Origin: CAZGMN01 sp964645765
GTDB lineage: Bacteria; Acidobacteriota; Aminicenantia; Aminicenantales; Aminicenantaceae
Direction: 5' to 3'
Assembly: GCA_964645765.1 (NCBI GenBank)
Contig: CAZYBE010000006.1
Span: 1-64,000 of the forward strand
DNA length: 64,000 bases
Part shown: positions 18,554 to 27,443 of the stretch, in pieces
Numbering within the stretch: position 1 is the first letter of the stretch
Layout: the number at the start of each line of letters is the position of its first letter
Translations under genes and position numbers: made by a program
Notes under the pieces: model-generated
The model's database searches: none
The model's input: only the letters and a program-made list of their open reading frames with translations
Told to the model about the DNA's origin: nothing

Positions 18554-19540
18554 CTAAAACTGGATAATTTTTCTTAAAGCCTGGATATCTCGCTTCAACC
18601 TTGATTCGCAGACTTCAGGCCATCTCTCTCGCTCCTCAATAAATAACTTGCCGCCTTGGGCAAGCTCTCTTACACGTTGAGCCAGGCGGATAAGCGAGAC
18701 AAATTCCTCAAGGGTTAAATCAGGAAACTCGGAAAGAAAATGGCTTTCAAAGATGGGGAGAAAAAAGCTTCCGCCATGGTCCTCGATTGAGAGATGAACT
18801 TCCCATGGGAGAGATGATAATCTTTCAACTATCTGCCTGAAGTCGATAATGCCTTTTCCAATCTCTGCCGGGAAGGAGACCAGCCCTTCCTGAGTCAGAA
18901 GGAGCGCTCCATCCTTGATATGGGTGCTGACCACCCAGGGAAGAATTCTTTCTGTTGCCCGCAGAGGTTCTTCGAGCATGGTCAAGAGGTTCATGGTATC
19001 CAGACAGATACCGAGATAATCACCGGGCTCTGTATCGCATTGCTCGAAAAGCCTGAGAAGCTCATGGGTTGTAAACTCAAAGTGAGTTTCGATTGCCAGG
19101 ATGACGTTGTGGTCTTTAAGCATATTGCGCTGCGAACGAAGGCTTCCTGCCGTCTCATGGAGAAGAGTCTCTGTCGAAGGACTCTCAGGCCTCCAGCGCA
19201 TCAGGCCTCCGGAGCATGACCTTACCACCCTTGTCCCTAAAATTGCAGCTTCTTCGGCTGCTCTGCGGTTGACTTCAAAAATATCCTTCTTCTCCCAGGT
19301 ATTGGTATCAAAAGGAATGTGCTCTCCCCCGCCCCATTCAAGATAAAAGTTGCGAGAGGAAGCGTATTGGGCAAGGTCTTTGAGATAGGCAGCATCGACC
19401 TTTTTTCTTTCTTCAGAGCTCAATCCTGAAAAATAGACTCCTTCGGCACCATTTTTTTCAGCCCATTTTAAAATTTCGAGAGGAGAGAGATTCAAAGGCT
19501 GAAGACCGTAATTATCAATGCCTATTCGTAAGACTTTCAT
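18554..19540 (-). CDS. Sugar-phosphate isomerase/epimerase-like TIM barrel protein
   Basis: This 328-aa protein has the xylose-isomerase-like/AP-endonuclease 2 fold. Metal-ligand type residues appear at strand ends: LAIETHFEF, GICLDTMN, VVSTHIKDG and VHLSIEDHGG, giving a Glu, Asp, His and Glu set. Such proteins isomerise or epimerise sugars and polyols or act as dehydratases, and precise substrates are rarely predictable. It is convergent with the hydroxyproline dehydratase gene and has no clear operon partner. The ribosome-binding site is poor. Confidence 0.7.
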   Translation of the reverse strand: MKVLRIGIDNYGLQPLNLSPLEILKWAEKNGAEGVYFSGLSSEERKKVDAAYLKDLAQYASSRNFYLEWGGGEHIPFDTNTWEKKDIFEVNRRAAEEAAILGTRVVRSCSGGLMRWRPESPSTETLLHETAGSLRSQRNMLKDHNVILAIETHFEFTTHELLRLFEQCDTEPGDYLGICLDTMNLLTMLEEPLRATERILPWVVSTHIKDGALLLTQEGLVSFPAEIGKGIIDFRQIVERLSSLPWEVHLSIEDHGGSFFLPIFESHFLSEFPDLTLEEFVSLIRLAQRVRELAQGGKLFIEERERWPEVCESRLKRDIQALRKIIQF

Positions 19541-19705
19541 GGCAAGCCTTTTTAATAAATTTATCTTGCGAGCAATTTCAGGTTAGATTTCTGCTGATAA
19601 CTTGTCAAGGGAAAGAGAGGATAGCATCCTATATTGCCTGATAATCATGAAATTGAAGCAAGGGGATTCTGTCACGAAATTTGCGATACTTATGGTTGAA
19701 ATTTT

Positions 19706-20200
19706 TTAGAGCTTAAGGTATCGAACGCTGTTCCCAGCCCAGGACAGAAATTTTTCAAAATCCGAGTAAGCCATCTCCACAGTTGCGGTGTTGACATTGG
19801 GATGAAAGTTGATTCGATCTGAATTTCCTAAATCCTGGTCAATTATAACCCTAACCTCTTTTTTGCTGTCATTGATCAGACCGAAAGGAGAAACTGAACC
19901 AGCTTTCAGGCCAAGATAGCGGTTGAGCCTGTCTTCAGAAGCAAAGCTCAGCCTGTCTTCCCCGAGTCGACCTTCGAGTTCCTTGAGCCCGGCTCTTTTC
20001 GTGTGTTCGATAATAACAAGGTAGTGGCGGTTACCCTTTTTGTTGCGCAGAAAGAGATTCTTGCAATGGGCTCCTCTTATTCCCTGCCAGTAGCGCTCGG
20101 CTTCTTCGACTGTGAAGACGGGCGGATGCTCATGCCGGATATAAGAAATATCGAGCTTTTTTAGAATTTCGTAGACTTTCTGTTCATTCTCTGAATGCAT
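19706..20200 (-). CDS. YbaK/ProX-type aminoacyl-tRNA deacylase (Ala-tRNAPro editing)
   Basis: This 164-aa free-standing editing domain probably hydrolyses Ala-tRNA(Pro) made in error by prolyl-tRNA synthetase, in the cytoplasm. It has the PrdX/ProXp-ala form: RHEHPPVFTVEEA near the N terminus, the lysine of GAHCKNLFLRNKK, and LGLKAGSVSPFGLIND in the C-terminal half. Length fits the family. GGAG precedes the ATG. It stands alone; its neighbourhood with the hydroxyproline enzyme may be chance. Confidence 0.82.
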   Translation of the reverse strand: MHSENEQKVYEILKKLDISYIRHEHPPVFTVEEAERYWQGIRGAHCKNLFLRNKKGNRHYLVIIEHTKRAGLKELEGRLGEDRLSFASEDRLNRYLGLKAGSVSPFGLINDSKKEVRVIIDQDLGNSDRINFHPNVNTATVEMAYSDFEKFLSWAGNSVRYLKL

Positions 20201-20308
20201 TGGCCTTTTCTCCGTTTCATAAAGCCTATCAAAAAATCTGCATCAAAATTGATTTTGGGAAAAATATCGTTTTGCAGAAGCGGATTTGAATCCACTCAGT
20301 GATAAACT

Positions 20309-21058
20309 TTAGATTTTAGCAAAATTCTCTTGAGCAAAATCCCAGTTTATTAGATGGTCGACAAAGGCAGCGATGTAATCTTTGCGTCGATTCTGATAAT
20401 CAAGGTAATAGGCATGTTCCCAGACATCTATTGTGAGCAAAGGAATCTGGGCCTTGGTCAGAGGATTATCGGCGTTAGCTGTCTTAGCGATTTTGAGCGA
20501 ATCGCCTTCCACAACCAGCCAGACCCAGCCGCTGCCAAACAAAGTCGCTGCAGCTTCTATGAATTCCTTCTTGAAGTTATCGAAGCTGGTGAATGAGGCA
20601 GCTATTTTATCCGCCAATTTTTTTCCAGGAGAGCCGCCTCCGCCGGCTTTCATGCTTTTCCAGTAGAAGGTGTGATTCCATGTCTGGGCGGCATTGTTAA
20701 AGACCGAGGCTTTGCTGCTATCACCTGCTGTCACTTTAATCATATCTTCGAGAGAGAGCTTTGCAAATTCTGTGTTCTGGACGAGCTTGTTGATGTTGTC
20801 TATGTAGGCTTGATGATGCTTGCCATAATGGAAGCCAATGGTCTTGGTTGAGATGTAAGGTTCAAGGCCGTTCTCGGCATAAGGCAGAGGAGGCAGCTTA
20901 AAAATAGATGGAATCTGCTCCTGGCTTAAATGAATGGCCGGAGATGCATTCAGACGGGATTTGAGAGCAAGAAATTCGCCGGACAAAAAAGCCGAGCCAC
21001 ACAGAGCTCCTTTAAAAAATTGACGGCGGCTGAGGAGAGATATCCTTTCTTCTTTCAT
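20309..21058 (-). CDS. Tat-exported iron superoxide dismutase
   Basis: This 249-aa enzyme converts superoxide to peroxide and oxygen. Residues 1-39 are a twin-arginine-type signal (SRRQFFKG, then a hydrophobic stretch), so the enzyme is likely periplasmic. Metal ligands are visible as H77 in FHYGKHH, H129 in WNHTFYW, and D211 and H215 in DVWEHAY. The Gln of NNAAQTWNH (Q126), with no Gln in the later ANADNP segment, points to the Fe form rather than the Mn form. It gives oxygen defence at the cell surface to an otherwise anaerobic gene set. It is divergent from the SSF transporter with about 165 bases between. Confidence 0.88.
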   Translation of the reverse strand: MKEERISLLSRRQFFKGALCGSAFLSGEFLALKSRLNASPAIHLSQEQIPSIFKLPPLPYAENGLEPYISTKTIGFHYGKHHQAYIDNINKLVQNTEFAKLSLEDMIKVTAGDSSKASVFNNAAQTWNHTFYWKSMKAGGGGSPGKKLADKIAASFTSFDNFKKEFIEAAATLFGSGWVWLVVEGDSLKIAKTANADNPLTKAQIPLLTIDVWEHAYYLDYQNRRKDYIAAFVDHLINWDFAQENFAKI

Positions 21059-21223
21059 TTTTTTTCTCCTTAGATCAATTAAGTTTCTTTTTATTTTTCA
21101 GTTACCAAAGCTGAATTTTCACTCAAGGATTATGACGAAAAAAAGGGGGATATGCAACTTCTCTGTTCTTTTATTGACTTTATTTTGAATCCACTGTAAA
21201 AACAGAGAACTAGAGGAAGGATC

Positions 21224-23329
21224 GTGCACATTTGGGGCCTTCACATCCTGGATATCGCCATCGTCTTTCTCTATATCTTAATCATCTTGTGGATGGGAAA
21301 ACTCGCTGCGCAAAAAACAAGCGATTCGAGCGATTTTTATCTGGCCGGACGCAAATTGGGCAAATTCTACCAGTTCTTTCTCAACTTTGGCTGCTCAACC
21401 AACGCCGACCAGGCTGTGGCCGTTTCGCGTGAAATCTACCGCCAGGGAATCGGCGGCATGTGGATTCAATACCTTGTCCTCTTCTTGACTCCTTTCTACT
21501 GGTTCAGCACCTATTTCTTCCGCCGTGTGCGGCTGACAACCATTGGGGACTTCTTCACAGAGCGTTTTAGAAGCAAGTCTCTTGGGGCAAGTTTTGCTGT
21601 TTTTATCCTGCTGGTGTCTCTCCTTGGGGTGGGAATCAGCTATATGGTCGCAGCTAAGACAATGGTGGCCATGACTCCTAAGCCTATCGAGAAATGCACA
21701 CCTGAGGAACGCTTGAGCATCGAGCAATTCGAAGAGTACCAGGGACTCAAGTCAAGATTGGATCAAGGCTTGAGCCAGCAGGAAAAGACACGATACGAAG
21801 AGCTGAATGAAAAAAACAAGAAGGGCGAGCTTCATTCCTTCGTTTCCTACACCAACCCTCTCCTTTTCTACCTTATCTTCTCGGTCATCGTCAGCATCTA
21901 TACGATGATGGGAGGCTTTCGCGCTGCCGCCCTTACTGACACTGTCCAGGGGTTTCTGATCGTCATCTTTTCTGTTCTCCTCATCCCTTTGGGACTGAGC
22001 AAAATCGGCGGCTTTTCCGGACTCCATGCCTCTGTGGCTGACTATATGTTTGAATTATTCGGCTCGGTGACAATCGGAGAATATGCCTGGTATACAATCG
22101 TGGCCATGGTTCTCTCCAACCTGGCCTCGATCATCGCAGTTGCTCCAGGCATGCAGACAGCCGGCTCGGCCAAGGACGAAATGACAGCCCGCTTTGGCAT
22201 GATAACCGGGATGTTCTTCAAAAGATTCCTGATGATTTTCTGGGCTCTGGCAGGGCTGCTGGCCATAGGGCTCTATGCCGGAAGGCTCCACGACCCGGAT
22301 TTAATCTGGGGATTCATGACAAAAGACCTGCTCTTTCCTGGAGGGATTGGCTTGATGCTCGTCGGAATATTCGCAGCCAACATGTCCACACAGAGTGCAA
22401 GCGCTGTTTCCTATTCTGCGCTCTTTATAAAAAACCTTTATCAACCGCTCAAACCGAACAAGCCTGAAATGCATTATTTGCTCATCGGCCGAATTGCGAT
22501 AGCCGCCATGCTGTTGGCTGGAATAGGAATTGCGCTCTTCATCAACAATCTCCTGGTATTATTCCAGTACGCGATCTCCATCCCGGCAATCTTCGGCGCC
22601 TCTATTTGGCTGGGGTTTGTCTGGCGGAGGCTGACAAAACCTGCTGTCTTCATCCAGGTTATCATCTGTTTAATCATCTACGCTGTCATTCCCAATCTCT
22701 TTCAAACTCTCAGCTGGACAAAATATCATCAAGCCTTCTTACTGGAGACCAGAGCCAGAACAGTGACCATCACCACCAAGGCCCTTACCGAGGACGTAAA
22801 GGAAGGAAGGGCAGAGCGCGTCGGCCAGCCTATTAAAAAACAGCACATTGTCGAGCCTGCGGGTGTCTTCTTCGAAAAGGTTGCGCGAACGAACCCCTCT
22901 GACCCTGCTTCGCCCAAGATAGGATTGGGAAGATTCCATGCTGAGATCTGGGTGTTGAGCTGGTTTAGAATCGATTTCTCAAAATTCTCAAAGTCTCAGC
23001 TTGTTGCGACCCGCTTTCTATTCGATGCGGCTTTCCCCTTTCTTCTCCTCTTCATCTTATCTTTCGTGACTAAATCCGTTCCCAAACCCTACCTGGATAG
23101 ATTCTTTGCCAGGATGCACACCCCTGTTCAGAAAACAGAAGAAGAAGAGAGAAAGGCTCTTGAAGAATCTTATAGAAATCCGGGAAGGTTCGAAAAAGAC
23201 AAGCTCTTCCCAGGCTCGAACTGGGAGATTCTCAAGCCGACAAGAATGGATTTCCTGGGATTTGGAGGAAGCTGGCTGCTGGTAGGTGTAATAATTTTAT
23301 TGCTCTGGCTGATGGTTTCTATAAAATAA
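21224..23329 (+). CDS. Sodium:solute symporter (SSF family)
   Basis: This 701-aa inner-membrane transporter opens with an SSF-type segment, IVFLYILIILWMGKLA, then DFYLAGRKLG and FFLNFGCSTNADQAV, and shows about 13 hydrophobic helices. Two hydrophilic inserts stand out: residues about 152-200, rich in Glu, Gln and Lys, and a loop of roughly 65 residues before the last two helices. Both make it longer than typical sugar or amino-acid symporters. The start is GTG, with AGGAAGG just upstream. No catabolic operon partner identifies the substrate. Confidence 0.85.
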   Translation: MHIWGLHILDIAIVFLYILIILWMGKLAAQKTSDSSDFYLAGRKLGKFYQFFLNFGCSTNADQAVAVSREIYRQGIGGMWIQYLVLFLTPFYWFSTYFFRRVRLTTIGDFFTERFRSKSLGASFAVFILLVSLLGVGISYMVAAKTMVAMTPKPIEKCTPEERLSIEQFEEYQGLKSRLDQGLSQQEKTRYEELNEKNKKGELHSFVSYTNPLLFYLIFSVIVSIYTMMGGFRAAALTDTVQGFLIVIFSVLLIPLGLSKIGGFSGLHASVADYMFELFGSVTIGEYAWYTIVAMVLSNLASIIAVAPGMQTAGSAKDEMTARFGMITGMFFKRFLMIFWALAGLLAIGLYAGRLHDPDLIWGFMTKDLLFPGGIGLMLVGIFAANMSTQSASAVSYSALFIKNLYQPLKPNKPEMHYLLIGRIAIAAMLLAGIGIALFINNLLVLFQYAISIPAIFGASIWLGFVWRRLTKPAVFIQVIICLIIYAVIPNLFQTLSWTKYHQAFLLETRARTVTITTKALTEDVKEGRAERVGQPIKKQHIVEPAGVFFEKVARTNPSDPASPKIGLGRFHAEIWVLSWFRIDFSKFSKSQLVATRFLFDAAFPFLLLFILSFVTKSVPKPYLDRFFARMHTPVQKTEEEERKALEESYRNPGRFEKDKLFPGSNWEILKPTRMDFLGFGGSWLLVGVIILLLWLMVSIK

Positions 23330-23405
23330 GTTGTAAGAAATGCAAGGCTCAGCATAAATTTATTGGAATTAAATTTTAAATTAAGGTTTTATTTCATATC
23401 TTTGA

Positions 23406-23432
23406 CCTTGTTGTTCATCTAATGAACCAAGG
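23406..23432. promoter_or_regulatory. Palindrome upstream of the DUF1566 membrane gene
   Basis: CCTTG and GTTCAT (23406-23418) mirror ATGAAC and CAAGG (23422-23432), with a CTA centre and a two-base bulge. It ends 15 bases before the ATG at 23448, close to the AAAGGAGG ribosome-binding site. It could be an operator or a translation-controlling hairpin. Confidence 0.35.
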
Positions 23433-23447
23433 CAAAGGAGGCGGCTT

Positions 23448-24377
23448 ATGAGCAAAACAAGAAGTATTCTTGGCTGGATAGCCATCGGCTTTAGTGTTGT
23501 CATCTCTTCTTTTTGGGCCTATTGGGGGATAGGCGAAAGTTTTCATGAAGGCTGGCACATGGGTACCCTTTGGAATAATATCGGCGGGGTGTTTGCTTAT
23601 CTTATTCCGATGTTTTTAACAATTGCAATTTCGGTCTATGCCCTGATATCGCCTATAGGAGGAGGGCTGATCTATTTCGCATTTGGAATTATCTTCAGTA
23701 TTTTTGTTGTCGCCACCTGGAGCTCCCGTTGGACTAACGTTTGGGTTGCTCTTACCTGGTTTCCAGTGACAGTTTTGCTCATCATCATCGGCATATTCTA
23801 CTGGGTTGGAAGGCCAAGGCCGAAGAAGTTTATATATGGGCCGGCAATAGGAATTCCTCTGCTCATCGTAATTGGTTTTGGCATAGAGCCAGTCATTCGG
23901 GTCGCTGGCCGTGTCGATGACGGAATTCGGGACGCACGTCTGGTTGAGGGAAATGGAGTGCGCTTGGTCTGGGCGCCTGCGGGGCCGGGCTGGCCGAAAC
24001 ACAGCGTTAACTGGGAAAAAGCAAAGCAAATCTGTCTTTATCTTTCTGAGGACGGCAAGACATTGATGAAGGCGCCGCAAAACATCTGGCGTCTTCCCAC
24101 TGTGGAAGAAGCAGTCAGGTCGATGGCCAGGCATGGACGCAACTGCGGCGGAGAGTGGGACCCCAAGAAAGAGCGAGCAAGGTATAAAATCAAGCCTGAC
24201 AAAGAATCGCCTCTCTGGGATACAACCTCCATGATTATCTATTGGTGGACTTCAACCGAGAAAGATGAGAACACAGTCTACGCGATTGTCTATAACGGAG
24301 TAGTTTTTTCTGTGGCAAAAGATTTCCAGATAGGGAGCCGCTCCTTCCGGGCTGTTAAAGAAGCTCCTATCAAATAA
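23448..24377 (+). CDS. Membrane protein with DUF1566 (Lcl-like) C-terminal domain
   Basis: This 309-aa protein has five hydrophobic segments (residues about 8-160) followed by a soluble domain of about 140 residues. The domain carries the DUF1566 pattern: WRLPTVEEA, then WWTSTE, YAIVYNG and SFRAVK near the end. DUF1566 domains are fibrinogen/lectin-like folds whose role is mostly undefined. AAAGGAGG precedes the ATG with good spacing, and an upstream palindrome may control it. No operon partner; convergent with a URO-D gene. Confidence 0.65.
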   Translation: MSKTRSILGWIAIGFSVVISSFWAYWGIGESFHEGWHMGTLWNNIGGVFAYLIPMFLTIAISVYALISPIGGGLIYFAFGIIFSIFVVATWSSRWTNVWVALTWFPVTVLLIIIGIFYWVGRPRPKKFIYGPAIGIPLLIVIGFGIEPVIRVAGRVDDGIRDARLVEGNGVRLVWAPAGPGWPKHSVNWEKAKQICLYLSEDGKTLMKAPQNIWRLPTVEEAVRSMARHGRNCGGEWDPKKERARYKIKPDKESPLWDTTSMIIYWWTSTEKDENTVYAIVYNGVVFSVAKDFQIGSRSFRAVKEAPIK

Positions 24378-24423
24378 GTTAACTTCTGATTTAAACAGAC
24401 AGGATTTAAAATAAAAATATGGA

Positions 24424-25590
24424 TTAGTAAATGCACCTTCGGGCTTCATCGGCATAGGCTCTGATTAACTCGAGATCGGCGTCAAAGAAATGGTCTGAGG
24501 GAGCTAAAATATATCCGCCTCCCTCCCCTGCTTCCTCAAAGCATCTTCTGACTTCTTTTCTTGTCTCTTCTGGCTTGCAGCCTTTGAAATAATGAAACTG
24601 GTCAAAGCCGCCGATCATGCACACCCTATGCCCGATTCTTTTCTTGGCTTCCTTCAGGTTGGCATCTCCACCCATGGCCGATGGGGTAAAAGTTTCCATC
24701 GCATCCGGATTCATGTCCGCGATTCTCTCTAAAAAAGGCATCATCCCGCCGCAGGTGTGATAGACGACCCTCTGCCCGGCTTTGTGAGCGAGTGTAATCA
24801 ATTCTGAGTCATAGGGAGCGACAAATTCATCGAATATTTTAGGAGAGATGACTGTCGAGGAGGCATCGCCGCCGCCGTGTTCGATGAGGTCAAATTTGGC
24901 GCCTTCTGTTGAGGAAACAAAAACTTTTTTCCTTTCCATCAAAATCTTCAAGAATTTATGCACCCAAATAGGGTCATAAAAAGTCTCCATGATCAGCTTC
25001 TCGATTCCGTATAAAACTGCTGCATCCTGCCAGCAGCCAGGCTGGCCGTAGACATCAAAGCCGGGAATGGAGCCGCGGACCAATCCCCTTTCGCCGAATT
25101 CCTCAACCTGGCGATTGACCTCATCAACATCACAGAGAGGAACCGGAGCGAACTCGGCAAAGGTGTCTATATCTGATTTTTCTTTAATCATTCGCTCTGT
25201 GACCCAGGTCGTGTGCTCATCGCTCTGCAAGACTATGGACAGTGTCTTTCTGGGAGTTTCAAAAAAGTAGCGGATTGTCTTGTATCTTGGGTTGGATATA
25301 TTCTCTGTTCTAGTCCGCCACTTATCAGACCAGATGCGCGGGGCCTGCAAAAACTCCAGTTCTTTTTGTTCCGGGTCAAAATAATGGCCCTGCGAAGTAT
25401 CGGGCTTATGGGCAACGACCCAGTTAATCTGGTCTAAGCCGAAATAATCAAAAAACTCCTGGCAGGAAATCCCATTCATGTAGGTTTTGAGGAAAGAGGG
25501 CATGACATGATGGGTGGTCACAGGAAGACGGTCAGGAATTTCTCTTTTCAGAGCTATCAAAAAGCGTTTTTTTGAGCTTAACTGTTGCAT
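24424..25590 (-). CDS. URO-D-family protein (methyltransferase-like), copy 1
   Basis: This 388-aa protein has the uroporphyrinogen decarboxylase/MtaA-CmuA superfamily fold. It contains YHTCGGMMPF (H278, C280), equivalent to the H-x-C zinc motif of corrinoid methyltransferases. The third Cys expected near the C terminus is Ser in ILAPSDHFF (S365), so the canonical zinc site is incomplete. Real UroD (heme synthesis) is unlikely since the usual N-terminal PVWxMRQAGR is absent. A corrinoid protein and a second URO-D protein lie within 15 kb and may act in methyl transfer. The reaction is not established. Confidence 0.7.
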   Translation of the reverse strand: MQQLSSKKRFLIALKREIPDRLPVTTHHVMPSFLKTYMNGISCQEFFDYFGLDQINWVVAHKPDTSQGHYFDPEQKELEFLQAPRIWSDKWRTRTENISNPRYKTIRYFFETPRKTLSIVLQSDEHTTWVTERMIKEKSDIDTFAEFAPVPLCDVDEVNRQVEEFGERGLVRGSIPGFDVYGQPGCWQDAAVLYGIEKLIMETFYDPIWVHKFLKILMERKKVFVSSTEGAKFDLIEHGGGDASSTVISPKIFDEFVAPYDSELITLAHKAGQRVVYHTCGGMMPFLERIADMNPDAMETFTPSAMGGDANLKEAKKRIGHRVCMIGGFDQFHYFKGCKPEETRKEVRRCFEEAGEGGGYILAPSDHFFDADLELIRAYADEARRCIY

Positions 25591-25605
25591 TCTCTTAAAG
25601 GAATT

Positions 25606-25650
25606 TGCTGCTTTTGACTCGCTGGGGCAAAAGCAGCAGTTTTCGAAGCA
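25606..25650 (+). repeat. Repeat stem-loop with TCGCTGG loop
   Basis: A perfect 11-bp stem (25606-25616 with 25628-25638) encloses the 11-base loop ACTCGCTGGGG, followed by GTTTTCGAAGCA, a repeat arm. Similar loops with different stems occur at 34990, 42633 and 51692. It lies between two minus-strand genes. Confidence 0.65.
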
Positions 25651-25664
25651 TTCAACCTTAGCCT

Positions 25665-26654
25665 TTACTCAGATATATATTTTAAGGCGTGCTTTCTGAC
25701 GGTTAACCCATTCTCAGACCTGGAATAAAGATTATTCTTGCTGTCGATGTGAATGGTGTGGGAGCTTTCAGGCAAGGTGAACGTTAAGAGGTGCTGGCCG
25801 TCGCTTCTTAAGACGTAAACGTCGCGGTTTCTATTCTCGGATAAATCACCGCCGAGGACAAAAAGGTTCCCGTATGTATCCAAAGCGATTGCCTTGTAGA
25901 CAGTTTCCTGAGGATATTCACTCAATGTGGCCTTTGTTCCTTTAATTTTTTTTGTCCTGACTTCTCTGTTTCCCAATAAGCTTTTAACCCAGAGCAGATT
26001 TCCATTTCTATCTAATTTTTCAATCTTATCTTTCCAACAATAGGCGATGAGAAGGTTATTGCTCCTATCAATTTTAAAATTAATCATATTCATCATAGTG
26101 AAATTTTTTGAGGTTTCATAGACAATCTTTCCCTTCTCATTTCCCGCGGAATCATAGAGGTAGATGCAAAAATTGAAATCCCCGTCCTCAGAGCGATCTC
26201 GCACCAGAGTCGAGACAGCAATTTGATTACCTGAAGTGATATTTAGATCGGTCACTGTGAAGCGGATAGGAATCTTAGAGTTGAATTTTAAATCTTCGTC
26301 AAAAATGCTTATTCCAGGCCTGTAACTTTCTGTGACATAGAGCCTATCATTGAAGTATTTTATTAAGCTCGGCTCATTGAAATCTTCTGGCCCTTTTCCG
26401 TTTCTTCTTGTCCTTTTCATGAGCTCGCCAATTTTATTGAACTTTTTTATTGAATCTCCTTTAAGGTCAGTTAAATAAATATTATCTTCACTGTCAGTGG
26501 TCACTCCAACGTTCTGGTACATCACCCCGCCTTCGATTTCATCGATAACAAGAATTTCATCCAAGACAATTCTCATCAGCTGCTCTTGAGCGGGCAAAAA
26601 AGCCAATAAAGAGAAAGAAAAAATCGCTGCTGATATTAGCTTTAAAGATTTCAT
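25665..26654 (-). CDS. Secreted 6-bladed beta-propeller protein, copy 1
   Basis: This 329-aa exported protein has a signal peptide (residues 1-22, ending LPAQEQ) followed by NHL-like blades: DSEDNIYLTDLKGDSIKKF, DRSNNLLIAYCWKDKIEKL, DTYGNLFVLGGD and DSKNNLYSR. The fold fits the 6-bladed beta-propeller family. Such proteins usually bind ligands or other proteins; no catalytic site is evident. A paralogue is encoded at 39064-40197, on the other side of the rhamnose genes. It may form a transcription unit with the upstream membrane-protein gene, 26 bases away. Confidence 0.7.
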   Translation of the reverse strand: MKSLKLISAAIFSFSLLAFLPAQEQLMRIVLDEILVIDEIEGGVMYQNVGVTTDSEDNIYLTDLKGDSIKKFNKIGELMKRTRRNGKGPEDFNEPSLIKYFNDRLYVTESYRPGISIFDEDLKFNSKIPIRFTVTDLNITSGNQIAVSTLVRDRSEDGDFNFCIYLYDSAGNEKGKIVYETSKNFTMMNMINFKIDRSNNLLIAYCWKDKIEKLDRNGNLLWVKSLLGNREVRTKKIKGTKATLSEYPQETVYKAIALDTYGNLFVLGGDLSENRNRDVYVLRSDGQHLLTFTLPESSHTIHIDSKNNLYSRSENGLTVRKHALKYISE

Positions 26655-26680
26655 CCCTTACTCCTCGACAATCTTCTCGC

Positions 26681-27325
26681 TCATGCCGCTATTTGGCCCA
26701 GCGTCCAGAGAAGGAGCGAGAGAGACAGAGCGACGCTGCAGGCCCACCGGGGATGACGCTGAATAAAACTCTCGCTGTTCATGCCAATCATTTGGCCGAG
26801 GCGAAAGAATAAAAAAGATAGAATGGCTGCCAAGCTTCCATTGATAAAGACGTGGTCAAGGACCTTTAGCAGCCCCGCTTCGATCCAGTATGGATAGCGG
26901 ATGATATAGGTCACGAAGAGGGCGAAGAGAGTATGTCCTCCATAAACACCAGCCATCAAGGCCCCAAGCGTTCGCGAAGAGAACCGGCGCTCATCCTTCC
27001 GCAGAAGTGAAAAAGCAAGGTCAAAAGCGATGGCAAGGAAAATAATGCCGTAGATATGGCAGAAAAACGGGGCTGCGCTCACCAGCTTATAAGCGGCGCC
27101 GATGATGCCAACTGCGGTCGAAGAGCCAGGTCTGTTGAGCACTCCTCTTGCTACGACCAGGATAAAGATTGCCCAAACTGAAAGATAGACAGAGGCACGG
27201 GGAACATTTGCATTATAGAGAGCTCCTCCAATAAAGACTTCGCTCATCCCCCAAAGAGAACCAAAGGCCACCAGCCACGTCAATTGTCTCGTGCTGGTTA
27301 TTTTTATTCTTCTAAGAGCAATCAT
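26681..27325 (-). CDS. Six-helix membrane protein of unknown function
   Basis: This 214-aa protein has about six hydrophobic segments, including LVAFGSLWGMSEVFIGGALY near the start, where an acidic residue is buried in a glycine-rich helix. Size and shape recall substrate-binding S components of ECF transporters, but I cannot name a family. GGAGG is four bases before the ATG. It is divergent from the AOR gene with a 118-base gap, so shared regulation and a role in cofactor or metal uptake are conceivable but unproven. Confidence 0.5.
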   Translation of the reverse strand: MIALRRIKITSTRQLTWLVAFGSLWGMSEVFIGGALYNANVPRASVYLSVWAIFILVVARGVLNRPGSSTAVGIIGAAYKLVSAAPFFCHIYGIIFLAIAFDLAFSLLRKDERRFSSRTLGALMAGVYGGHTLFALFVTYIIRYPYWIEAGLLKVLDHVFINGSLAAILSFLFFRLGQMIGMNSESFIQRHPRWACSVALSLSLLLWTLGQIAA

Positions 27326-27443
27326 TTAGCCTCCATCATAAAACAAATCGGGCATTGATTTAAAGAAAAATATTCAATCGGTGCTTCTTGTCTTGGAAGT
27401 GATGATTTAGTATGCTTACACTATCTCCAAGAGCTAAAAGAAG

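Noticed and set aside
24424..25590. True uroporphyrinogen decarboxylase of heme synthesis
   Set aside because: The N-terminal substrate-binding motif of UroD is absent and the protein has the H-x-C motif of the methyltransferase branch.
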